Assembly (NCBI GenBank): GCA_034008185.1
Contig: CM067087.1
Span: forward strand, 45,738,090-45,802,089
Reading direction: 5' to 3'
Length of the DNA stretch: 64,000 nucleotides
Origin: Gorsachius magnificus
Lineage: Eukaryota; Chordata; Aves; Pelecaniformes; Ardeidae
Shown here in pieces: positions 51,401 through 58,825 of this stretch. Made by a program: the position numbers and the translations under genes. The stretch's first letter is position 1, and every line of letters starts with the position of its first letter. The notes beneath the pieces were generated by a model, which saw nothing but the letters and a program-made list of their open reading frames with translations, had not been told where the DNA came from and searched no databases.

Positions 51401-52906
51401 CTTGCATGAAGTGAGCAAAAAAAAAAATAAATCTTGATTCCTCTAAACTAAGACAGCATGGTACAACTATATACAACCCTAGAACCTACAAAGTGTTTTA
51501 AATGGTGTTGGGTTTTTCTTTGCCTTGTTCTAATGCACAGGGTTGGAGGCAACACTCACATGTGGTCTAATTCTGTTCCTGGCTCTGGGTGCAAAGTTCA
51601 TTCTTTCACACATCCTTTTAACTTTAATTTTTCTGATTTTTTTTTTCTTAACTCATTTCTATACAATTTAATTGCTTCTTGTTCCAGTTCAGTTGTCCAA
51701 GTGGCAGTGTAGCTCACTGGCCAGAGTTCTGAGGACTTTAGTAACTTGTTGCAGGGATGTCCTGAGCAGCTGATTTTACCTACGGTTTTAAGTGGGTGTT
51801 TTTTCCCCATCTGTAAATAGAAAAAAAAATCCTGTATAAAATACTTTAGAATCTAATAAGAGCTGCTATATAAAAAGGAGTTTAGGATTTAATTTTCAAA
51901 TATTGCCTATGAGTGCAAATAGAACTTGTGCCATAAACAGGCATTAGATTTCATAGTGAAGTAGTATATCCTTACCTGCTCAAAATATCCCTATTTAAAG
52001 GATTCTTGAAGCATGCAGGTGCAGCAAGCTGCCTAACTACCGTGACCTGTTTATATGCTGAAAAGCTTGGCTGTGCTATAAAGAGCAACAGAAGATGGCT
52101 TGTGAAAGTATCTTGAGGTCTAATGTAAAAAGAATATAAAATCTGGTTGATCCAAAGAGGTTAACTTTTAGTGCTACACATTGATGTGGTGGTTTCACTG
52201 TAATTTTAAGTCCAGAAGCAGCCTATGCTCCTAGCACCAGAGAAGTCAGCTTTTTGCCTAGTTTGTGCCCATCCAGGCGCAGCTAAAGCAAGCTTTGACA
52301 AATCATCGTGATGTCTATTGCCTTCTGTAGCCAAGAAGGCTTGTGTTCAGCATCTAATCTGGGGCTGAAAGCTGCTAAGAATACAGAAAGCTGTAGAATC
52401 TGAGGGAAGCTCCATTTCTCGAAGATTATCATAATGTGTGTCTTGCCTTCGATTTGCAGGGAGATTATTATTGCAAAAAATGTGATGCAAGATGTATGCT
52501 AATACTTGGTTAATGGCTGCTCTTCAAAAACATGGTCTTGCATTCTGAATTTCTCCAGGCTGGTAACAAGGAAAAGCTTTCTTCTGCATTTTTTTTTTTT
52601 TAAAAATACATGCATTCTACTTGTTTGGTGCTGTTTAACCTCACTGTTCAAAATTCAGAAATGCTGACTTGTTAATTTTAAAAGCTGCCAATCTTAAATA
52701 TTGTCTGTAGTGCCACATTCCTTACACTATGCATCAAGGCTGAGAAAGAATTACTGCAGTATTGACATCAGCTAATAAATGATCAAGTAACTTACATTTT
52801 TTTTCTTCCCCAACAGGGTATTCCTTCTCCCTCCTTGGTCAGTCTTCCCTCAATCTTTGAAAGAAGGAGTCATACGTTAAGTCGATCAACAACCCACTTG
52901 ATATAA
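25952..52906 (+). CDS. ECT2: ECT2, epithelial cell transforming 2 RhoGEF (24 coding exons, gene-level entry)
   Basis: ECT2 is the guanine-nucleotide exchange factor that activates RhoA at the cell equator for cytokinesis; it is recruited by centralspindlin (RACGAP1) and is nuclear in interphase. The 24 exons join with matching phases to 914 residues, the length of the long human isoform, or 883 without exon 3. Order of parts: N-terminal BRCT0 (about 45-160), BRCT1 (about 172-262), BRCT2 (about 267-357), basic NLS RKRRRLK (378-384), Thr-Pro sites at 373-374 and 444-445 matching the human CDK1 and PLK1-docking sites, DH domain (about 453-642), PH domain (about 676-795) and a basic tail (838-856) used for membrane binding. 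All borders are GT-AG except a GC donor after exon 13. The start is the first ATG of the exon and matches human MAEN. An alternative last exon exists at 51085. No disruption seen. Confidence 0.97.
27170..27249 (+). CDS. ECT2: ECT2 coding exon 2 (residues 44-70)
   Basis: Acceptor AAACAG, donor GAG|GTATGT, leaves in phase 0. Encodes EEMPQIETRVVLVQEAGK, start of BRCT0, nearly identical to human. Confidence 0.95.
27351..27443 (+). CDS. ECT2: ECT2 coding exon 3, 93-bp cassette (residues 71-101)
   Basis: Acceptor TCTTCCACAG, donor ATG|GTATGT; phase 0 at both ends. It encodes 31 residues starting TIKIMEVPVIKIKE, present in the 914-residue human isoform and absent from the 883-residue one, so it is a conserved skippable exon in BRCT0. 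Only 101 bp of intron separate it from exon 2. Confidence 0.92.
28321..28503 (+). CDS. ECT2: ECT2 coding exon 4 (residues 102-162)
   Basis: Acceptor ATCAAG, donor GAG|GTATGT. Encodes DSPEFETIFVVSDFQDSV and ADCRVIGPPVVLHC, the second half of BRCT0. The acceptor has a weak pyrimidine tract, but phase and conservation fix it. Confidence 0.94.
29061..29150 (+). CDS. ECT2: ECT2 coding exon 5 (residues 163-192)
   Basis: Acceptor TTTTCAG, donor TTA|GTAAGA. Encodes PLPFSCRPLYC and NLVLCFTGFRKKDEL, the first strand of BRCT1. Confidence 0.95.
30206..30313 (+). CDS. ECT2: ECT2 coding exon 6 (residues 193-228)
   Basis: Acceptor TTTTCAG, donor AGA|GTATGT. Encodes LVTLVHHMGGIIRRDF and SKVTHLVAN, the BRCT1 helix, glycine turn and phosphate-pocket region. 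Confidence 0.96.
31480..31553 (+). CDS. ECT2: ECT2 coding exon 7 (residues 229-252)
   Basis: Acceptor TTTTGCAG, donor AT|GTAGGT. Encodes AVSLGTPIVKAEWIYKAWE with the BRCT signature tryptophan. Confidence 0.95.
31691..31821 (+). CDS. ECT2: ECT2 coding exon 8 (residues 253-296)
   Basis: Acceptor CCCCCCCAG, donor CAAG|GTTATT (weak consensus). Encodes FKVPPFQDCMLSFLGFSDDE, linking BRCT1 to BRCT2. Reading through the donor meets a stop after four more codons. Confidence 0.94.
32821..32936 (+). CDS. ECT2: ECT2 coding exon 9 (residues 297-335)
   Basis: Acceptor TTTATCTAG, donor GAG|GTTAGT. Encodes YLPVGDERCTHLVVEE and KLYVVKQE of BRCT2. Confidence 0.95.
33145..33207 (+). CDS. ECT2: ECT2 coding exon 10 (residues 336-356)
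   Basis: A 63-bp exon, acceptor TTCTTTAG, donor AAG|GTACGT. Encodes WFWGSIQMDARAGESMYLFE, the BRCT2 end with its conserved Trp pair. Confidence 0.95.
33622..33844 (+). CDS. ECT2: ECT2 coding exon 11 (residues 357-430, NLS exon)
   Basis: Acceptor ACTACAG, donor GGAG|GTAGAG. Encodes LNTPNSNRKRRRLKETLAQ (a CDK-type Thr-Pro at 373 followed by the bipartite-like basic NLS), FPPRKRPSAEHSLSIGSLLD and ISNTPESS. This hinge separates the BRCT and DH parts and hosts the nuclear-import signal and mitotic phosphosites in the human protein. Confidence 0.96.
33845..35663 (+). other. ECT2: ECT2 intron between coding exons 11 and 12
   Basis: About 1.8 kb. Contains a CR1 fragment (about 34790-35003) and a T14/A13 inverted homopolymer near 34239-34264. 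Confidence 0.9.
34790..35003 (+). mobile_element. CR1 LINE 3' fragment in ECT2 intron
   Basis: Landmarks: GAAGAACTTCTTGACTTTGAG, CAGGCTGCCCAGGGGGGTTG, GGACTAAATGATCTCCCAAG, GTCCCTTCCAACTCTTGCC and a terminal ATTCTGTGTGATTCTGTGA tail. Plus orientation, same strand as ECT2. Confidence 0.93.
35664..35800 (+). CDS. ECT2: ECT2 coding exon 12 (residues 431-476)
   Basis: Acceptor TTCATCAG, donor CAG|GTAAGC. Encodes STPLPLKQ with Thr444-Pro (counterpart of the human PLK1-docking site) and the first DH helix, RWQVAKELYQTESNYVDIL. Confidence 0.95.
36467..36586 (+). CDS. ECT2: ECT2 coding exon 13 (residues 477-516), followed by a GC donor
   Basis: Acceptor TTCATCAG. Encodes GGPILAQEEIKTIFGSIPDI and DVHTKIK of the DH domain. 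The exon ends AAG|GCAAGC: the intron starts with GC (36587-36588), with no GT nearby that keeps the conserved KIK/EDLEDL junction. Confidence 0.95.
38295..38363 (+). CDS. ECT2: ECT2 coding exon 14 (residues 517-539)
   Basis: Acceptor TATTCTAG, donor TAT|GTAAGT. Encodes EDLEDLMMNWTESKSIGDII of the DH domain. Confidence 0.95.
39336..39446 (+). CDS. ECT2: ECT2 coding exon 15 (residues 540-576)
   Basis: Acceptor CTTTCAG, donor AAG|GTAAGT. Encodes TYPPFVNFFEMSKETI and KQKPRFHAFLK of the DH domain. Confidence 0.96.
40473..40569 (+). CDS. ECT2: ECT2 coding exon 16 (residues 577-608, DH core)
   Basis: Acceptor TTCCCCAG, donor AATG|GTAATC. Encodes LLIRPVQRLPSVALLLN, the most conserved DH helix (CR3), which contacts Rho switch regions. 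Confidence 0.97.
41284..41365 (+). CDS. ECT2: ECT2 coding exon 17 (residues 609-635)
   Basis: Acceptor AATTGTAG, donor GAC|GTAAGT. Encodes KKHTAEENPDKVTLERAIES, the last part of the DH domain. Confidence 0.95.
42305..42383 (+). CDS. ECT2: ECT2 coding exon 18 (residues 636-662)
   Basis: Acceptor CTTCCCTCAG, donor CCA|GTAAGT. Encodes HINEDKRKTEAQRQFFDVVY, the DH-PH linker helix. Confidence 0.95.
42572..42691 (+). CDS. ECT2: ECT2 coding exon 19 (residues 663-702)
   Basis: Acceptor TCACTTAG, donor GAG|GTAAGG. Encodes ANLLSSHRSLVRRLETVAL and GEQVTLFLFNDCLE, the first strands of the PH domain. Confidence 0.96.
44080..44218 (+). CDS. ECT2: ECT2 coding exon 20 (residues 703-748)
   Basis: Acceptor TAACTGCAG, donor GAAG|GTCTGT. 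Encodes RKRHKVIGAFKSPHG, RPPASLKHVVLMPLSQIKKV and LDIRETE of the PH domain. Confidence 0.95.
45791..45945 (+). CDS. ECT2: ECT2 coding exon 21 (residues 749-800)
   Basis: Acceptor AACTGTAG, donor GCA|GTAAGT. Encodes CHKAFALVVRPPTEL, LLSFQMTTEE and the closing PH helix WLKMLCRHVANTICKAD. Confidence 0.96.
47185..47364 (-). mobile_element. CR1 LINE 3' fragment, minus orientation
   Basis: Read on the plus strand it starts with AAAATCATTTGGTTGGAAAA, GACCTTTAAGATCGAGTCCA, then ACCACTAAACCCTGTCCC and GGCAGCCTCTTCCAGTGCCT: the reverse complement of a CR1 3' end. Opposite in orientation to ECT2. Confidence 0.93.
48073..48180 (+). CDS. ECT2: ECT2 coding exon 22 (residues 801-836)
   Basis: Acceptor TCTGTAG, donor AAG|GTAAGA. 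Encodes ENLIYTADPDSVEVNTKDMD and TLSRASRAIKKTSKK, a conserved post-PH segment. Confidence 0.95.
49320..49466 (+). CDS. ECT2: ECT2 coding exon 23 (residues 837-885, basic tail)
   Basis: Acceptor CTCCTCAG, donor GCG|GTAAGT. Encodes VTRAFSFSKTPKRALRRALM, the polybasic cluster that aids plasma-membrane binding in human ECT2, then a Ser-rich stretch. It ends in phase 0, so either 52817 or 51085 can follow. Confidence 0.95.
51085..51393 (+). CDS. ECT2: Candidate alternative terminal exon of ECT2 (102 codons and stop)
   Basis: Seen: acceptor CTTCCTAATTGTAG (AG at 51083-51084), then a phase-0 frame open for 102 codons to TAA at 51391-51393, with AATAAA 33 nt later (51426-51431). Spliced after exon 23 it gives a 987-residue ECT2 whose tail is rich in Ser, Asn and Cys, starting IARSSSTCSLNG. 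No known domain was recognised. No convincing donor was found inside the frame. Existence as a used exon is inference: a coding-length open frame in the correct phase behind a good acceptor is unlikely, but not impossible, by chance. Confidence 0.55.
   Translation: MARSSSTCSLNGSVKCIVNVHRSNSVDWSNQNSRPRPVLCPGSPNIHLSNAVEEKNSSNLESLDGRASDSSCPIPIITATCGDAGDDNHCGAEKFCASNPDC
51426..51431 (+). terminator. ECT2: AATAAA after the alternative ECT2 terminal exon
   Basis: Canonical hexamer 33 nt after the TAA of the candidate exon; a GT-rich stretch follows at about 51492-51515, in the range expected of a downstream element. Confidence 0.45.
52817..52906 (+). CDS. ECT2: ECT2 coding exon 24 (residues 886-914, usual C-terminus)
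   Basis: Acceptor TTCCCCAACAG, stop TAA at 52904-52906. Encodes GIPSPSLVSLPS then IFERRSH and ends RSTTHLI, the conserved vertebrate ECT2 tail. Confidence 0.96.
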   Translation, partial: GIPSPSLVSLPSIFERRSHTLSRSTTHLI

Positions 52907-54420
52907 AGCAGGTTTAAAATACAATGCTGTATTGTAGTGACTGACAAGCAGCTGGCTGTTCAAATGACCTGTTACTGACATTAATGGTACCTTAGTCATT
53001 AGCACTTAGCAATGATTAGCAAAATGTTAGATAACACTAAGTTAATCACAAGGGGTTTTTAGTTGTATTGAAGCAGATCAGCTAATCAGTGGAATAAGCA
53101 ACTCGGTCTTCATTTAAGACACAGTATTCCCTTGCACAAATTTATTTTCTCACCAACATAATGGAAGCATTTTTTTTCCTGTGGAAATCGTCCCCTCTAG
53201 GCAATAAACTATTGTTGGATTTTTGAAATGAAGATGATGTTCGCATAACTTGTAGTTTGGATGACTCTCATGCTTGCCTAACTTCATCAATTGGCAGAGG
53301 ACTCTAATGTTTGAATTGTTGATTTCTTAAACGGAGTTGCATTATGAAGTACCTGACCTTTCAAGTGTGACAATTAACCTGCTGTACAGCTGCTTATTCC
53401 AGATATTTTATAAAAGTAATTGTTTATAAAGAAAATAGAATTGAGTTTCTGTGATTATGGTCTTCTGCAGCCTCACTGTAGCACAGGGGTGTGTTACGTG
53501 GATTTATTTGAACAGTAAATTTAAAGGCTATGACTAGCTTTGACCACCAAGAATGATCAATTGAATTCTTTGAAGTGGAAGTCTGGGGAAAAGAATTGCA
53601 CTCCCTTTTAGGAGGGCTGTTAAACCAACACCCAAGCCCCCCACCTTCCACATACTCGGTTAATGAATCATTATTTAATGCATGGGACTACTGGTGTGAC
53701 ATCGTAACCTGAGGGCCTGGTTTCGGTGTGTCAAACTTCAGGGGTAGTACTCCGAAGGCTTTTACCTGGCTTTCTTGTGTATCTCATGTGTCTTCCTTCA
53801 AACCTGTACGTTCACTTTTTTCCTCTCCTCTGAACACTTAGTATGATGCAATGCTATCTCAGGAACTACCTAAATATGTATATTTCTGAATTTCATTAAC
53901 AGTTTAACTCTGTCTGTGTTAGCCAGAGTTCTCTACTTCTGGCTTCTTTTTAACCACCAGTGTCTTGTCTTATGTCTATATGTAATTAGTGATGCTTCTG
54001 ACTGTGTCACTTAACTGTTTTTTATATCTGTTTTTGCCAATCTAAGCAATGTAAATAAACTGTTTAAAATAACACTGCTTCTGGCTTTGCTAAATAGGCT
54101 TTTATGAGCATCTGCTTTGTCTCTTCATGTAGAAGGTGGTGTGTTGGGCTCCAGCCTACACCTGTACTCTGGTTAGCTGTATAGCTATTCCTAATAAAGT
54201 ATACCATGTGGTAGGACCAAACTTATATTTTCCTTAATATATTTACCCTTCTCCCCTCCTCCCCTGGATATAGGTATCTAGGGGTTTTTTTTTTTTAGCC
54301 TTATCCATTTGAAATAAACATCTGAGTTAAATATGCACTGACACATGATAAAGTGGCTCTAGGAATCAAACTATTCAATAAATACTATGCTAAAAAAAAT
54401 ATCAAAATTAACAGTGTTTG
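52907..54420 (+). other. ECT2: ECT2 3' UTR and immediate downstream
   Basis: No coding signal. AATAAA hexamers at 53203-53208, 54054-54059, 54193-54198, 54313-54318 and 54377-54382 suggest alternative 3' ends; the true end is unknown. Confidence 0.6.
54054..54059 (+). terminator. ECT2: Candidate main ECT2 poly(A) signal
   Basis: AATAAA about 1.15 kb after the ECT2 stop, followed by a T-rich stretch. One of several candidates. Confidence 0.45.
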
Positions 54421-57400
54421 GTTTCTTTTTTTTGTTGTCTTTGGAAGGGCATCTTCAACCTGGTGAACTCCATGCAAACTTGTGATAATATGAGCCTGTC
54501 AGTATTCCTCTGGTTGTCTTAAATTTCCAAATTATTTGTATTTAGCTCTCTATCATGTCCACTTGTGCTCAAAGCAGTTGAACCTCTAGTGCTTAGCACA
54601 TTGTTCCTGCTACTGCACAGCTCTGTTGTTGCTAAATGAATGCTAAGTGATAGCTCGGAGGGCTGAGTCCCGCTGCTGTTCATTTGTTGCATTTAACTTT
54701 CCAATGGAGGAACTCGTTCTGCCCAGTCTTGCTAACTCTTGGAGGAGGAGAAGAAAGAGGAAGACTATGCCTGCCTCCAGCATGACTTTACCCCCTCCTG
54801 CATTCTGCATCCATTATTATCTTAACCTGTTATGTCAAGTGGCAGCACGAGGTGCCCCTATTTTTGTTAGAAAACTGGGGTACTGTTAAAAAAAAAAAAA
54901 GAAAATCTTATGTTAGGACTAAGAAAAATGGCAGCTTGGTCTCCCTGTAATTAAATGAGATGACTTAAACCAGACAATGTTCATTACTCTGTCTGCTGCT
55001 CTGTGATGATGCTCTAAGGTGATTTACTCTGGCAGCAGTTAGCTGAAGGCATGGTAAGAAGATACCCTACCCATGTGTGTCTTAGGCTTGCACTGAAGCC
55101 CCTAACTGCTTTTTTGGGTATTGAGAGGTATTGGGTATTCAGAGGACCAGAAGTTTTTCTGTGAAAAGGAAAAAAGTGCAAGCAGTGAGATTTTGGGTTA
55201 AAATAACAAGCTGATAGGTAATAATTAACACTGGTTTGCTGATTTGACAACTTGTTCTCAATCTAATTAGCTAGAGCAGCGTAACAAGTCTTTCAGAGGC
55301 TGGAGGAAAAAAAAGTCGGAATGGCCTGACCCAGTTTTAGAGGGGCGTTGCCTCGCATGGTGGTATTTTAAGTTTGCGGGCAGGGGGGAAACTGCCCGTG
55401 AGCAAACACAAAACTGGCTGATCTCTACCCCTGGGATAGCCAGTCCTCCTGGTATGTGCTGGGGTCATATTGAGTGGGGCTCCCTAGGGGTCTGTTCCGC
55501 GGTTCTGTTGACTGAGTGGATAATAAGAGTGCTTATTAGTTTTACAGCTGTCACACAGCAGCAAGGAACAAGTACGTGACAGGAGGATTGGAGGTGGAAG
55601 TGAGCTTTCTCAGTTAGGTGCTCCGGAGTAACAGAAACAAGCAAAAATAAAGTTTTACAAATCAGAGCTTTGCCCCCACCTCCTCCATTTCCAATACTAC
55701 ATGCACGTGTAGCATTAGAACAAGTGCATGATTTTGGGGGGTATTTTGGTTGGTGTTCTTTTCAATTTTAGGTGAGGCTGGTTCTCAAACCCAGAATTTT
55801 AAACAATAATCCTTCACCATCTGCCTGTTGTGGGATGTGCTTTGTCGAGTAACAGTAGTCATCTGGTTTTGTACCATACCTAGTTGCCATCAGGATACAG
55901 ACAAGTCAAATCTCCTGGATAATTTTTAAACTAGTTTAATAGAGTTTAGTTGAATTAAATAGAATTTCTTAGGTCTTTATGCTGAGGTTTTGGTATTGGT
56001 AGGACTATAACATCTGCTCTGCAACTCTTCAAGGAACAAACTTTGGGAGGAAAAGGACATTTATTTCTAACCTGGCTCTCATTCACTAACCGTTGTGCTA
56101 TGGAGTTAGCCAGCACACATTCGGCATACCGAATTGCTTTCGTTCAGAAGGACTGGAAGCCTCTGAAGAGGAAGTCAAAAGATGATCTTTGTTTAAAACA
56201 CAACCCTCTCTTGTAGGCTGTGCGAAATCAAACAGTTCAATGAGCTCTTGCTCGTTGCTACGAGAATCCTTACTCTTTACCGTTGTAGATTGGTGCCTCT
56301 TAAAATGGAAGAACAGCTATCAAAGGAAAGGGTCTTCTGCTGGGTGGGTGTTAGGTGGGGATGTCTCACCGTTCTGATCCAAACTTTGAAGGAGAATGTG
56401 GTTTTCTAGCAGCAGGCTTGCTCGCTTCTCTCGTTGCTATCTGTATCCTGAGGTTCTGGGTAGTGCTGCTCCGAGAAGAAAATCCCTTTGAGTCGGTGTG
56501 CTGTATATACATGACCATGGGGTTTGTTAGAGTATGCCCTTCAACGTTTTGAGAAAATTACGTCTTGTGTTACCAACCTCTCTTTGTTACCTGTTGAAAT
56601 GCAGACCAGTGCTCAGAGGTTCATTCTACAAATGGTGTTTAAGGAGCCTGAATAGCTATTAGGCGGTAGCTTGGAGGGAGTACGTAGACTAAAGCTTGTA
56701 GCAAGGCAGGGTGATGGATAAGGAAGCAATAGTTTGTTTGCTTAAAAAAAAAAAAAACAGTGAAAACCCCACTGAGATATTAAAGAAGCTTGCAGTTGGC
56801 CAAGAGACCAGGGGAAGTCTGGGACACGGGTTGGAGCTGAACTCTTCTCCTTTTGTTAATATCTGAATCGTGACCTTCCTCACGTAGCTTAGTCTGGGCT
56901 GGAGTGGTCCAGCCATTCACAAACCTATACCTGGAATTCATAAACATCCACTCACGGCAAGCTATTAAAGCATTTATGGACTAAGATGATTAATCTTTTA
57001 TAGCTTTTTGTTCAAAAAGAAAAGGTGGAGAGATTACAGCTGCTTGAGAGCACCTGTTTGTGAATCTGTTGTAGATTCAACAGGACGGCTTGACCTGTAT
57101 TTTGCAGAAAAATAGTCGCTGTTTCAAAAATAGGAGCTGAAAACTCCACAGTGAGATGGATGTTTACAACCGCTGAAAGCCAGCCATCAGAGACAAAACA
57201 GGGGCTAGCTAGCATGTACTTTAAAAGCACAAAAGCTGCTGAGAGCTTAAAATGTTGGCTGAGTGCTCTATGTGCTGACATTGGAAGGGTGAAGGCAAGC
57301 TGGTGCCATGTTCTTTGCCTTGGGACCAGTTTTAAGTGCAGAGCCAGAAACCTGCTCTCTCCCATCAGTAACGAAAGCTAAAATGGAAATGAGAACACCA

Positions 57401-57944
57401 TGAAAACAAACTAATTAAACATCTAGTGAAATACATGTAACCTGTCAGACCTTAGGCAAACAAAAGTCATTTTTAGATAAGAACATTACCACTATTTAGG
57501 GCTGAATTTTCAGCTGGCACAGGGTATTCCATCAGCCTCCATACGAATGCAACCATGCCTTTGTATGCCTAATTTAGGCAGTTAGGAGTGCAATTACCAC
57601 CCTACCTGCAAACTGTAATTAGTTTAAGCTGTCTTGGTGCCTTTATCAGCTGATCCATACACCAAGAGTGACTTTAAGGAGAGTCAGGCTATAGTGGGAG
57701 TGGGAGCTACACTCTGTGGTTGAGGCAACTTATTATACATATAAATACAGATATCTGTGATGTAGTGGAAAAAAAAAGATGCTTACGAAGAGATGTGAAG
57801 CATCCTTTTGTTGTTATCCTACGTAGGGAGGCCTGGTGTGGGTAGTTTGTATTAGTGAAATTAGGCAATTGAAGTTCTGTTATTTACATTAATATTGGTA
57901 GAAAGAGGAGAACTTTATACCTCTCAATCCCCCTCTCCCTCCAG

Positions 57945-58226
57945 CACCTCAATTTCTCTGAGGGCTGAGAAAGAAGGAAGCAGCTTTTGGCCTAATGCTG
58001 GAGAGCCCAGCTTTGCTGCTCAGCTTACCAGGAGCACTGCAGAGCCCATCTTATTTTGGGGGGAGGCAAAATCTTGAGCCTACCAATGCCCAGGAGCAGG
58101 CTGCATTCTGCCTCGCCAGCTCAGGTTCCCCCGGCACCTCTGCAGATCGGGTAAAGGATGACTTTTTGCACTTCTCTTCCACCGCCGCCTTCTCCTTCCA
58201 GAGCTCGAGGAAAGCGCAGCCGCCAG
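57945..58226 (+). ncRNA. Possible spliced noncoding exon downstream of ECT2
   Basis: A 282-bp block, richer in GC than its surroundings, between a strong acceptor (CCCCCTCTCCCTCCAG, AG at 57943-57944) and a strong donor (CCAG|GTAAGC, GT at 58227-58228). All three plus-strand frames contain stops, so it is not an internal coding exon. Purely a splice-signal inference. Confidence 0.25.
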
Positions 58227-58601
58227 GTAAGCACGCTATCAATTTGTTAATGGATTCTTTAAAATGGGATTGACTGGAATCTCAATTGCGTTACCTGAGC
58301 TCTTGGAGATTTTGGCTCGCGTGCGGTTAAAAATGGTAATGTTTATTTGTCAGTGTTTGGAGATACTAACTACCTCTCATAAATATTCAACCTCTGTCTT
58401 TACCCAAACAGCCAGTAATTCATTGGCTATGTTGGATTGTAAGTGCCTACATGCTTTCTGCTGCTCCGTCGTGGCAAAGATGATATTTCGGTAGGTTCTC
58501 CAATGTTTCAGCCCAGAGGGAATGTAAATATAAGCATAAATGATTTTGAAAATGTGCCTTTTTTCTGTGTTTCAATGGCTCGTGCATTAGAGTTGGTATG
58601 G

Positions 58602-58640
58602 CTGACAAATCAGCACTGATTGCTAATTAAAAAGCTGAAT
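58602..58640. promoter_or_regulatory. Homeodomain-type element, copy 1
   Basis: Contains TGATTGCTAATTAA at 58617-58630 and aligns without gaps over 39 bp to 58787-58825 (31 identical). TAAT cores bind homeodomain factors; enhancer role is inference. Confidence 0.35.
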
Positions 58641-58786
58641 ATATTAAGGAGTTTCACACTTCCATTTCTTCCTCGGGTTGAAACCCTAGCTCTAGGAGTG
58701 AGCGCTAGCAAAGCTCTAATGGATACAGTCTAATTACTTGCCATTTTTGCTTTGACTTAACAGTTCATGAATTACAGTAACTCTGA

Positions 58787-58825
58787 CTGACAGATCATTG
58801 CTGATTACTAATTAAATGGCAGAAT
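58787..58825. promoter_or_regulatory. Homeodomain-type element, copy 2
   Basis: Contains TGATTACTAATTAA at 58802-58815; gapless 39-bp counterpart of 58602-58640, 185 bp downstream. Confidence 0.35.

Larger units (their letters stand above)
45946..52816 (+). other. ECT2: ECT2 introns among coding exons 21-24
   Basis: Introns of 2.1, 1.1 and 3.35 kb. The first holds a CR1 in minus orientation (about 47185-47364). The last holds the candidate alternative terminal exon 51085-51393. Confidence 0.85.
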
